DNA of 43,345 nt from assembly GCF_003254625.1 (NCBI RefSeq), contig NZ_QJRJ01000058.1:1-43345 (forward strand), in the 5' to 3' direction. Position 1 is the first letter of the stretch, and the number at the start of each line of letters is the position of its first letter. The notes below the pieces were generated by a model. The model worked only from the letters and a program-made list of their open reading frames with translations. It was not told where the DNA came from and did not search any database. The position numbers and the translations under genes are program-made. This document shows, one piece after another, positions 24,106 through 32,131 of the stretch. The stretch is from Flavobacterium ginsenosidimutans. Its GTDB lineage: Bacteria > Bacteroidota > Bacteroidia > Flavobacteriales > Flavobacteriaceae.

Positions 24106-24492
24106 ATGTCGCCAAAAAATGATCAGGAAATTATGAACGAATACTTGTCTAATGAAAGAACTTTATTAGCTTGGCTTCGTACGGGAATTGGAATAATGGT
24201 TTTCGGATTTGTCGCGGTAAAATTTTCATTGTTTTTAAAACAACTTCCGGCTAAATATTTAGCAGAAACAGTTGCGCCAAAAAGTAATTTTACTATTTAT
24301 CTGGGAATCGGATTATTGATTGCTGGCGCGTTGACAATTCTGCTGTCTTATCTACGTTACATTCACACAATCAAACTATTAAAAAAAGGAAAGTATCAAT
24401 ATTCAACCGCAATGCTTACCTTTATTACAATGATGCTGTTTGTACTAAGCATATCACTTATCGCCTACTTAATTATCGCAGCAAGCACATAA
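24106..24492 (+). CDS. DUF202 (YidH-like) membrane protein
   Basis: A 128-residue inner membrane protein of the DUF202/YidH family. The family hallmark NEYLSNERTLLAWLRTGIG is near the N-terminus (about 10-28). Three membrane segments follow (about 27-45, 65-83 and 100-122). The function of the family is unknown. It is preceded by the acidic protein at 23770 and followed 15 bases later by the MBL exonuclease, so it may be the first membrane gene of a longer transcript including the repair cluster. Confidence 0.88.
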   Translation: MSPKNDQEIMNEYLSNERTLLAWLRTGIGIMVFGFVAVKFSLFLKQLPAKYLAETVAPKSNFTIYLGIGLLIAGALTILLSYLRYIHTIKLLKKGKYQYSTAMLTFITMMLFVLSISLIAYLIIAAST

Positions 24493-24507
24493 ATTATCTA
24501 ATTGAAA

Positions 24508-25512
24508 ATGAATCCACCATTATTACAATTTAACGATAAAGGAATTTACTGCCAACAGGCGGATGTTTATCTTGATCCGTGGAGGCCTGTAAAAAATGCG
24601 ATTATTACTCATGGGCATTCTGATCATGCGCGATGGGGACATCAAAATTACATCACACATTATTCTAACATTCCGATTATAAAATATCGTTTGGGCGAAA
24701 TAAACGTTTCTGGCAAAAACTGGAATGAAACTTTTACCATAAACGGCGTAAAGTTTTCCTTTCATCCTGCGGGACATATTATTGGTTCAGCACAAATTAG
24801 AGTGGAATATAAAGATGAAATCTGGGTTTTTACAGGCGATTATAAAACAGAAAATGACGGAATTTCAGTTCCTTATGAAGTTGTAAAATGTCACTCTTTT
24901 ATAACAGAATGCACTTTTGGGCTTCCTGCATTTAATTGGGAATCACAAAAAAATGTTATGACTGAAATTAATAATTGGTGGGCAGAAAATCGTGCAGAAG
25001 GGAAAACATCTGTACTTTTTGGATATTCTTTAGGAAAAGCACAGCGATTACTAAAATATCTTGACCCAAGTATTGGGACGATTTATACACACGGTGCTAT
25101 AGAAAATATGACTAATGTTGTTCGTCAGTTAATCGATTTGCCTACAACTGTTCGAGTAACTCAAGAAACTAAAAAAGAAGATTTATTAGGGAATATTGTT
25201 CTCGCACCGCCAAGCGCACACGGAAGTACTTGGATTAGAAAAATGACACATTTTGTAACGGGAACTGCAAGCGGCTGGATGGCTTTTCGAGGCGCAAGAA
25301 GAAGACGTGCAGTGGACCGCGGATTTGTAATTAGTGATCATTGCGATTGGACTGGTTTACTAGAAAGCATTAAAGCAACTGGAGCAGAAAAAGTAATCTG
25401 CACACATGGATATTCTGATATATTTTCAAAATATCTTCGAGAATTAGGTTACGATGCCAGAACAGCAAACACTCAATTTGAAGGAGAAACCAATAATACA
25501 GATGAAGAATAA
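24508..25512 (+). CDS. Ligase-associated MBL-fold DNA exonuclease
   Basis: A 334-residue metallo-beta-lactamase/beta-CASP-type nuclease. The motif HGHSDHAR lies at about 35-42, followed by FHPAGHIIGSAQ, VFTGDYKTE and, near the C-terminus, VISDHCDWTGL and ICTHGYSDIF. The ATG at 24508 is preferred over the TTG at 24502 given by the longest frame. This is the Exo component of the four-gene cluster with ligase, Lhr-like helicase and PdeM described by Ejaz and Shuman. The order here is exonuclease, ligase, helicase, PdeM. It probably processes DNA ends before ligation. Confidence 0.92.
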   Translation: MNPPLLQFNDKGIYCQQADVYLDPWRPVKNAIITHGHSDHARWGHQNYITHYSNIPIIKYRLGEINVSGKNWNETFTINGVKFSFHPAGHIIGSAQIRVEYKDEIWVFTGDYKTENDGISVPYEVVKCHSFITECTFGLPAFNWESQKNVMTEINNWWAENRAEGKTSVLFGYSLGKAQRLLKYLDPSIGTIYTHGAIENMTNVVRQLIDLPTTVRVTQETKKEDLLGNIVLAPPSAHGSTWIRKMTHFVTGTASGWMAFRGARRRRAVDRGFVISDHCDWTGLLESIKATGAEKVICTHGYSDIFSKYLRELGYDARTANTQFEGETNNTDEE

Positions 25513-25588
25513 TTGTAAAATGTAAAAAGTTAAATGTAAAAAGACCACATTTAACCTCTTCTCACATTTTACATCTAACATTTTACAA
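25513..25588. repeat. TGTAAAA-word inverted repeat inside the repair operon
   Basis: TTGTAAAATGT (25513-25523) begins the spacer and ACATTTTACAA (25578-25588) ends it, a perfect 11-base inverted repeat. Between them are further copies of AAATGTAAAA and of ACATTTAAC/ACATTTTACATC. It fills the spacer between the exonuclease stop and 8 bases before the ligase ATG. Similar in style to the other word repeats, but with a different word. Confidence 0.6.
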
Positions 25589-25596
25589 CAAAAAAA

Positions 25597-27198
25597 ATGA
25601 AAAACTTTGCCGAGCTTATAAAAACCTTAGATAGTTCTAATAAAACATCGGTAAAAGTTGATGCGTTGGCGAATTATTTCCTAAAGGCAAGTGATGAAGA
25701 CAAAGTCTGGACGATTGCCATACTTTCTCATCGCCGTCCTCCTCGACCAGTTAACACTACTTTATTGCGTTTATGGGCAAATGAACTGGCTGGAATTCCG
25801 CAATGGTTATTTGAAGAAAGTTATCATATTGTGGGAGATTTAGCCGAAACAATTGCACTTGTTATTCCCACGACAAAAGAACACTCTGACAAAAGTCTAA
25901 CGGAATTTCTTCAAGAAATCATTGCTTTAAAAAAGAAAGATGATTTAGAGAAAAAAGAATATTTGCAAACTAACTGGCTTAATTTGAATTATTATGAACG
26001 TTTTGTTTTCACGAAGTTAATAACGGGTAGTTTCAGAATTGGTTTAAGTCAAAAGTTGATGACGCGAGCACTTTCTAAAGCAGAAAATATTGATGAAGAT
26101 ACATTGGCGTATAAATTAATGGGCGATTGGAACCCGAATACAATTACATTTCAGGAATTGGTTTTGGATGAAAGAAGTAGTGATTATTTATCTAAACCTT
26201 ATCCTTTTTATCTCGCTTATCCGATTGAAGGAGAACTCGAAAGTTTAGGAAATCCTGAAGATTGGAGCGCAGAACATAAATGGGATGGGATTCGTTCTCA
26301 AACGATTATTCGTGATAACGAAATTTACGTTTGGAGCCGTGGTGAAGAATTAGTAACCGATAAATATCCCGAATTTAATTCTTTCATCGGAATGATTCCA
26401 AACGGAACTGTGATTGATGGTGAGGTTCTTCCCTTCATAGACAATCAAATTGGGACATTTAACGATTTGCAAACCCGAATTGGACGAAAAAATGTATCAG
26501 CATCTGTTTTAAAAAATACTCCAGTTATTATAAAGGCTTACGATTTGCTCGAATGGCAGGGAAATGATATTCGAAATCTCCCTTACGAAGAACGTCGTAT
26601 TTTATTAGAAGAATTGTTTACTTCATTAATTGGAAAAAATATTCCGTTACAGCTTTCCGAAAGAATCAATTTTTCTACTTGGGAAGAAATCACAAATGAA
26701 AGATTAAAATCTCGCGAAATGAAAAGCGAAGGTTTGATGTTAAAACGAAAAGATTCTCCTTATCTCGTTGGAAGGAAAAAAGGAGATTGGTGGAAATGGA
26801 AAATTGAACCTTTAGTAATTGATGCGGTTCTCACCTACGCCATGCGCGGTCATGGACGAAGATCAAATTTATTTACTGATTATACTTTCGCGCTTTGGCA
26901 AGAAAACGAAAATCAGGAACGCGAACTCGTCACTTTCGCGAAAGCGTATTCAGGCTTAACTGATGCTGAATTTAGAATGGTTGATGATTGGATTAAGAAA
27001 AACACATTAGAGCGATTTGGTCCTGTTAGAAGCGTTACACCAAAATTAGTTTTTGAGATTGGTTTTGAAGGCATTGCGCTTTCTAAAAGACATAAAAGCG
27101 GAGTTGCAACCCGCTTTCCTCGAATTTTAAGATGGCGTCACGATAAAAAAATAGATGAAGCCAATTCTATTGAAGATTTAAAAAATATGATTTTATAA
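25597..27198 (+). CDS. ATP-dependent DNA ligase of the ligase-associated cluster
   Basis: A 533-residue ATP-dependent DNA ligase. An N-terminal helical DNA-binding domain (about 1-190) precedes the nucleotidyltransferase domain, with the adenylated K228 in the motif I sequence EHKWDGIRSQ. Downstream motifs are WSRGEELVTDKYPE (motif Ia/III region), VIDGEVLPF, EGLMLKRKDSPYLVGRKKGDWWKWK (motifs IV-V, split by a few residues) and a C-terminal OB fold. It seals nicks in DNA repair, not replication, which uses NAD-dependent LigA. Its stop codon is immediately followed by the helicase ATG at 27199. Confidence 0.94.
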   Translation: MKNFAELIKTLDSSNKTSVKVDALANYFLKASDEDKVWTIAILSHRRPPRPVNTTLLRLWANELAGIPQWLFEESYHIVGDLAETIALVIPTTKEHSDKSLTEFLQEIIALKKKDDLEKKEYLQTNWLNLNYYERFVFTKLITGSFRIGLSQKLMTRALSKAENIDEDTLAYKLMGDWNPNTITFQELVLDERSSDYLSKPYPFYLAYPIEGELESLGNPEDWSAEHKWDGIRSQTIIRDNEIYVWSRGEELVTDKYPEFNSFIGMIPNGTVIDGEVLPFIDNQIGTFNDLQTRIGRKNVSASVLKNTPVIIKAYDLLEWQGNDIRNLPYEERRILLEELFTSLIGKNIPLQLSERINFSTWEEITNERLKSREMKSEGLMLKRKDSPYLVGRKKGDWWKWKIEPLVIDAVLTYAMRGHGRRSNLFTDYTFALWQENENQERELVTFAKAYSGLTDAEFRMVDDWIKKNTLERFGPVRSVTPKLVFEIGFEGIALSKRHKSGVATRFPRILRWRHDKKIDEANSIEDLKNMIL

Positions 27199-29658
27199 AT
27201 GAACAGAGAGCAGTTGTTTACAATCGCCAATAATTGGTTTAAAAGTCAGGGGTGGAAACCTTTTCCATTTCAAACCCAGACTTGGACTGCTTTTCTGCAA
27301 GGTAAAAATGGATTATTAAATGCGCCAACAGGAAGTGGAAAAACCTATGCGCTTTGGCTTCCCATCATTTTAAATTACATCAAAGAAAATCCGAATTACA
27401 AAACTAAACATAACTCAGGATTAAAAGCGATTTGGATTACGCCTTTAAGGTCTTTATCAGTCGAAATCAAACAAGCAGCAGAACGAGTTTTAACCGATTT
27501 AGATATTCCTATGACTGTTGGAATACGTTCTGGAGATACTTCTGCAACTGAAAGAGCCAAACAAAAAGATAAAATGCCCGATTTATTAATTACAACTCCA
27601 GAAAGTCTGCAATTGCTTTTGGCTACAAAAGGCTACGCCAATACATTTAAAAACTGCAGTTCGATTGTCATTGATGAATGGCACGAATTACTTGGAACAA
27701 AACGTGGCGTTCAAATAGAATTGGCTTTATCTCGATTAAAAAAGATTGCCGAAAATTTACGTATTTGGGGAATTTCAGCCACAATTGGAAATCTTCAGCA
27801 AGCTCAGGAAGTTTTACTTGGAGTTGAGTCTGAAGCTTATCAGAACTCGGTTTTAATTAAAGCAGTAATTCATAAGAAAATAAAAGTAGTTTCCATTATT
27901 CCCGAAAAAATGGATACCTATCCGTGGCGCGGACACATGGGATTGCATTTAATTGATGAAGTTGCTAAAATTATCAAAGCCAGTAAAACTACTTTAATTT
28001 TTACAAATGTGCGTTCAGCCTGCGAAATCTGGTATCAGCGATTATTAGAAAAATATCCTGAATTTGCTGGCGAAATGGCGATGCATCATGGAAGTATAGA
28101 CAGAGAAACCAGACTTTGGGTAGAAAATGCCATTCGAAATGAAGAATTAAAAGTCGTAGTATGCACTTCAAGTCTAGATTTGGGCGTAGACTTTGCTCCA
28201 GTTGAATCGATCATTCAGGTGGGTGGACCAAAAGGTGTTGCACGTTTTATGCAACGAGCTGGACGAAGCGGACATCAGCCTGGAAAAGAAAGCGTTATTT
28301 ATTTTCTTGCTACTCACGCCATTGAATTGATAGAAGCTTCGGCATTAAAAAAAGCGGTTGAAAATAGTGTAATCGAAGATCGTATCCCTTATTTAAATAG
28401 CTGGGATGTTTTAGTTCAATATCTTAATACTTTAGCTGTTTCTGACGGATTTTATCCTAATGAGATTTTCAAACAAATTCAAGGAACCTTTAGTTATCAA
28501 ACTATCACAACAGAAAACTGGAATTGGATTTTAAACTTTATAACTCAAGGAAGTCAAAGTCTTCATGCTTATGACGAATTCAAAAAAGTAGAAATTGACG
28601 AAAACGGCTGTTATAAAATCAATAGCAGAATGATTGCCATGCATCATAGAATGCAGATTGGAACTATTGTGGGAGATGCCGTAATGAATGTGAAATATGT
28701 AAGCGGCGGTTATATCGGAACTATTGAAGAATGGTTTATTTCGAAATTAAAACCTGGCGATACTTTTATTTTCGCTGGAAAAAAACTCGAATTGTTCAAA
28801 ATTAGAAACATGCAGGTTTTGGTAAAAAAAGCAAGTCCGAAGAAAGAATCAAAAATTGCGAGCTGGATGGGCGGCCGTTTGGCTTTATCTTCTCAAATGA
28901 GTGAATTGCTCCGAAAAGAATTATATCGTGCCAATACCGATAATCTTTCAGCAGAATTAAAAGTTTTACAACCATTATTTCAAAGACAGCGAAAAGAATC
29001 TATTGTGCCAAGTTCAGATGAATTTCTAATTGAAACTTTCAAAACTCGAGAAGGATTTCATGCAATTTTTTATCCTTTTGAAGGTCGTTTTGTACACGAA
29101 GCTTTGGCAAGTTTATTGGCTTTTAGAATTAGTTTATTGCAATCCATAACTTTTTCTTTGGCTTATAATGATTATGGCTTTGAATTGCTTTCGGATCAGG
29201 AAATTAATATCGAAGCGGTTTTAGATAATAATCTATTTTCAACTGAATATGTGCATCATGATTTGCAAAAAAGTTTAAATTCGACTGAAATGGCACGAAG
29301 AAAATTTAGAGATATTGCTGTAATTTCTGGATTAGTTTTTACAGGTTTTCCAGGAAAAATGGTTAAAACGAAACATTTACAAAGCGGTTCACAATTATTG
29401 TTCGAAGTTTTCAGAGATTTTGAACCAGATAATTTATTATTGCATCAAGCATATCGAGAAACATTCGAACATCAATTGGAAGAAGGACGTCTAATTTTAG
29501 CTTTAGAAAGAATTGCAAATCAAAAAATAATCTGGAAACAATGTTTAAAACCAACTCCTTTCAGTTTTCCAATTATTACAGATCGATTACGAGAGAAATT
29601 GTCGAGTGAAACTTTGGCTGAAAGAATCCAAAAAATGACCGCTTCTTATATGAAGTAA
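27199..29658 (+). CDS. Lhr-like DEXH-box helicase, ligase-associated
   Basis: An 819-residue superfamily 2 helicase of the Lhr-Core type. Walker A is APTGSGKT (42-49), the motif II DEWH box is at 159-162, SATIGN is motif III and QRAGRSGH is motif VI. A winged-helix and the Lhr-specific C-terminal region follow. Lhr enzymes move 3' to 5' on single-stranded DNA and unwind RNA:DNA hybrids. The length fits Lhr-Core, without the long C-terminal extension of Mycobacterium Lhr. It directly abuts the ligase gene (no gap) and lies 6 bases before the PdeM gene. Confidence 0.94.
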   Translation: MNREQLFTIANNWFKSQGWKPFPFQTQTWTAFLQGKNGLLNAPTGSGKTYALWLPIILNYIKENPNYKTKHNSGLKAIWITPLRSLSVEIKQAAERVLTDLDIPMTVGIRSGDTSATERAKQKDKMPDLLITTPESLQLLLATKGYANTFKNCSSIVIDEWHELLGTKRGVQIELALSRLKKIAENLRIWGISATIGNLQQAQEVLLGVESEAYQNSVLIKAVIHKKIKVVSIIPEKMDTYPWRGHMGLHLIDEVAKIIKASKTTLIFTNVRSACEIWYQRLLEKYPEFAGEMAMHHGSIDRETRLWVENAIRNEELKVVVCTSSLDLGVDFAPVESIIQVGGPKGVARFMQRAGRSGHQPGKESVIYFLATHAIELIEASALKKAVENSVIEDRIPYLNSWDVLVQYLNTLAVSDGFYPNEIFKQIQGTFSYQTITTENWNWILNFITQGSQSLHAYDEFKKVEIDENGCYKINSRMIAMHHRMQIGTIVGDAVMNVKYVSGGYIGTIEEWFISKLKPGDTFIFAGKKLELFKIRNMQVLVKKASPKKESKIASWMGGRLALSSQMSELLRKELYRANTDNLSAELKVLQPLFQRQRKESIVPSSDEFLIETFKTREGFHAIFYPFEGRFVHEALASLLAFRISLLQSITFSLAYNDYGFELLSDQEINIEAVLDNNLFSTEYVHHDLQKSLNSTEMARRKFRDIAVISGLVFTGFPGKMVKTKHLQSGSQLLFEVFRDFEPDNLLLHQAYRETFEHQLEEGRLILALERIANQKIIWKQCLKPTPFSFPIITDRLREKLSSETLAERIQKMTASYMK

Positions 29659-29664
29659 CTGCTT

Positions 29665-30303
29665 ATGAAAATTCAAATAAAAGACGAAACCTTTATACTT
29701 CATCCAAGTGGAGCTGTTTTTTGGGAATCTAAAAAAATCATTATTATTTCTGATGTTCATTTAGGAAAAGTGACGCATTTTAGAAAATACGGAATTGCAA
29801 TTCCACAAAATGCAATTTCTGAAAATTTTAGAAAAATCACTGATGTTTTAGACTATTTTGAGCCTGAAAAAATAATCTTTTTAGGTGATTTATTTCACAG
29901 CTCAAAAAATGCAGAATGGGATTTGTTTGAAAAGTGGCTTTCTAATCATAATCAAGAAACCTATTTGATAACAGGAAATCACGATATTATTGATGAAAAA
30001 CACTATAAATCTATTAGCGTTATAGTTATTGAAATGCTAGAAATAGAAGGTTTTTTCTTCACGCATCATCCAACAGAAAAAGACAATTTGTTTAATTTTT
30101 CTGGACATATCCATCCTGGAATAATTCTCCGTGGATTAGGACTGCAAAGTTTAAAATTGCGTTGTTTTTTTCAAAAACCGAATCAAATGATTCTGCCAGC
30201 TTTTGGAGAGTTTACAGGAAAGTTTATTTTAAAACCAAAATCAGATCATCATATTTTTGCTATTGCTGGAAATGAAGTTATTATGATAAATAAAAACAAT
30301 TGA
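29665..30303 (+). CDS. pdeM: Ligase-associated endonuclease PdeM
   Basis: A 212-residue calcineurin-like phosphoesterase. The metal-binding motifs are SDVHLGK (D30, H32), GDLFHS (from 74), GNHD (104-107) and GHIH (147-150). PdeM-type enzymes are manganese-dependent nucleases found next to ligase, Lhr-Core and the MBL exonuclease, and are the fourth member of the cluster. It probably acts on damaged DNA ends or single-stranded DNA, in the cytoplasm. It is last in the operon and is followed by a strong terminator at 30353-30405. Confidence 0.93.
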   Translation: MKIQIKDETFILHPSGAVFWESKKIIIISDVHLGKVTHFRKYGIAIPQNAISENFRKITDVLDYFEPEKIIFLGDLFHSSKNAEWDLFEKWLSNHNQETYLITGNHDIIDEKHYKSISVIVIEMLEIEGFFFTHHPTEKDNLFNFSGHIHPGIILRGLGLQSLKLRCFFQKPNQMILPAFGEFTGKFILKPKSDHHIFAIAGNEVIMINKNN

Positions 30304-30352
30304 GGCAGTCTATTTAATTTATTTACAGTATTATAAAAAAGAAAATCTAAAG

Positions 30353-30405
30353 TATCTATTGAATTATCTCCAGCTCTCACTAGAGATAATTTAATAGATA
30401 TTTTT
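30353..30405 (+). terminator. Terminator of the ligase-associated operon
   Basis: An 18-pair stem, TATCTATTGAATTATCTC (30353-30370) with GAGATAATTTAATAGATA (30383-30400), one G-T pair, a 12-base loop and TTTTTC after it. It is 50 bases past the PdeM stop codon. Confidence 0.88.
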
Positions 30406-30472
30406 CGTCTGCAGCATTGGCATCTGCCCTAACCTTTTAGTCTGCGTGAAAAAAAAGTCACATCTTATCGAA

Positions 30473-30994
30473 TTAATTATTGCGATTGGAATTTACATTT
30501 TCTTGAAGCTTACCGATTTTTACTAAAATCAGATTCTCGTACGCATCTTGCCTTTCGTCGCTTTTTCTCCCTGAACTAAATCCTTCACTAATTCTATAAT
30601 TCTTAACAAACTGGCTTTTCTTTGCTCCTAAAGCATAATGCCAGCTTCCCATTTCTGATTGAACAAAAATTATGGCTTCATCCAGATTCATTATTTTCTT
30701 TTTTGAAATTAACGGACTTGTTTTATAAACGGCATTATTACGAGCATCAAACGTAAACCGAATTTTAGAAGCTATTTGAATATCATATAAAAAATGAATC
30801 AAAAAGTATACTAAGAATATACCAATCACCCAACGCATTTCTTCTCCTAGATCATTAAAAAACAATAGTAAAGCTATTACTCCTGCCGTTATTCCAGCCA
30901 AAAACCACCATGATTGATCTAGTGATGGCTTTTGCGGATTTAATGAAAATGAATGAAGCGTTTCTTCGATGTTATATCTTTCTCGAATGTTCAT
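30473..30994 (-). CDS. Two-helix membrane protein with beta-rich (PH-like?) domain, gene 3 of operon
   Basis: A 173-residue protein I do not recognise. Two adjacent membrane helices (about 29-46 and 54-73) are followed by a beta-rich cytoplasmic domain starting KIRFTFDARNNAVYKTSPLISKKKIM, then LDEAIIFVQSE and SWHYALGAKKSQFVKNYRI. The strand pattern resembles bacterial PH-like domains attached to a two-helix anchor, and also resembles the domain of the gene upstream, so the two may be diverged paralogues. The start (30994) overlaps the upstream gene's stop by 23 bases, so it is translationally coupled to it. Confidence 0.6.
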   Translation of the reverse strand: MNIRERYNIEETLHSFSLNPQKPSLDQSWWFLAGITAGVIALLLFFNDLGEEMRWVIGIFLVYFLIHFLYDIQIASKIRFTFDARNNAVYKTSPLISKKKIMNLDEAIIFVQSEMGSWHYALGAKKSQFVKNYRISEGFSSGRKSDERQDAYENLILVKIGKLQENVNSNRNN

Positions 30995-31433
30995 CTAAAA
31001 TTTCATTAATTTCATTAATCAAATTCTGCATGGATCTAGCTGTAAAACCTTGGGCAATTCCAGTGCATCTCTCCTTGTTATCTTTTCTGTAATAAAGATT
31101 TAAGCAAACGTTTGTTGTAATAAAATTATGTCTGACTTTGACCACTTCAAAATTAAGAAAATCAGCAATCGGAATCAGAACGGGTTTGTTAATCAATCCG
31201 TTTTTTATTCTAAACTCCTTTCTGTCAAGATCAATACTAAATCCTTCCTGCCAAATCGAAATAAAGCATATAACAGCCAAGACTCCAAAAATGCCAATTA
31301 CTGCATTATTTTTATAATAAATTCCTCCAATAGTAAAAGCAATCATGCCTAATACCACAATTAGACCAAAGCCGTACTGTCTTTTCATGACATACAGATT
31401 TTCTTCTTTTGTGAATTTCTTAAGTTCATTCAT
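30972..31433 (-). CDS. Two-helix membrane protein with beta-rich (PH-like?) domain, gene 2 of operon
   Basis: A 153-residue protein of unknown family. The ATG at 31433 is chosen, leaving 4 bases after the upstream stop; an ATG at 31457 would overlap it. Two membrane helices (about 18-36 and 42-60, the second ending FISIWQ) precede a beta-rich domain, GFSIDLDRKEFRIKNGLINK then PIADFLNFEVVKV. That anchor-plus-domain layout recurs in the next gene. The last residues (SMQNLINEINEILDEHSRKI) form an amphipathic helix. Its stop codon lies inside the next gene. Confidence 0.6.
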   Translation of the reverse strand: MNELKKFTKEENLYVMKRQYGFGLIVVLGMIAFTIGGIYYKNNAVIGIFGVLAVICFISIWQEGFSIDLDRKEFRIKNGLINKPVLIPIADFLNFEVVKVRHNFITTNVCLNLYYRKDNKERCTGIAQGFTARSMQNLINEINEILDEHSRKI

Positions 31434-31437
31434 TTTT

Positions 31438-31884
31438 CTACTCAATTTTAACGCCATCAATAATCAGAGAATCACAAAGAAGTGAGATGTAAGAACTAGT
31501 ATAATCGGCAGTTAATTGATCGCTTAAAGAATCAATTCTTCCTTTTGTAAAATCAAATTTTCTCGTAGGAAGCTTTCCAAATGTATCGATCATTGTAATC
31601 TGACCATCAACCCCTGCTTTGTTTTTCATAAATACAGCCAGCAAGGCAATATCTTGTTTCTCAAAATCAAGAGAAAAATAGTAATTGTTTTTTATCTCAG
31701 ATTCTGTTCCAATGGCTGTAGATTTTGTAAAAGAAAATGTAGCAGATCTTAATACCGCTTTTGTGGTTTTGTTACCATCTTTCAAAGCGATTTCTATTTT
31801 AATGCGTTTATCTTCTTGCCCATAACTTAATGATGATATAAAAAGGCAAGCGATCATTAGCAATGTAAAAAAATTCCTATTCAT
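31438..31884 (-). CDS. Sec-secreted protein resembling the T6SS tube protein Hcp/TssD
   Basis: A 148-residue protein with a clear signal peptide (MNRNFFTLLMIACLFISSLSYGQ). The mature part (about 24-148) is all beta with one helix: YYFSLDFEKQDIALLAVFM, DGQITMIDTFGKLPTRKFDF, then SYISLLCDSLIIDGVKIE. The order beta, D-x3-L helix, DGxI strand, KLxxRKF/F strand, final SF/YxxSxxxIxxG strand is that of Hcp/TssD tube proteins. Hcp normally has no signal peptide, so this would be unusual. The match is by eye only and unproven. It is the first gene of a three-gene operon with no other T6SS genes nearby. Confidence 0.4.
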   Translation of the reverse strand: MNRNFFTLLMIACLFISSLSYGQEDKRIKIEIALKDGNKTTKAVLRSATFSFTKSTAIGTESEIKNNYYFSLDFEKQDIALLAVFMKNKAGVDGQITMIDTFGKLPTRKFDFTKGRIDSLSDQLTADYTSSYISLLCDSLIIDGVKIE

Positions 31885-32082
31885 AATTTTATAGTTTTAA
31901 AAATAATTTATACCAGCAAGATTACTACTAAGATCAACTTGCTACAATTCGAAATTGGCAAATGGATGCTTTAGATTTTTATTTGGTAATTCTATGCCAG
32001 TATCGAGAAAAAGCTCTTTTTAGCGGCTTCTACACATAGACTTTACGAAGGTTTTTCTTGTCCAATTTGCAGGGAGTTTTTT

Positions 32083-32113
32083 TTGGTCAGTCTATTTTCA
32101 ATTTGTATTTTGG
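32083..32113 (+). promoter_or_regulatory. Promoter of the TPR sensor kinase
   Basis: TTG (32083-32085), 20 bases, TATTTTGG (32106-32113, one mismatch to TAnnTTTG). The expected start near 32120 gives a leader of about 12 bases to the ATG at 32132. The rest of the spacer from 31885 holds nothing recognisable. Confidence 0.45.
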
Positions 32114-32131
32114 CCTTAATTACCACAATAT

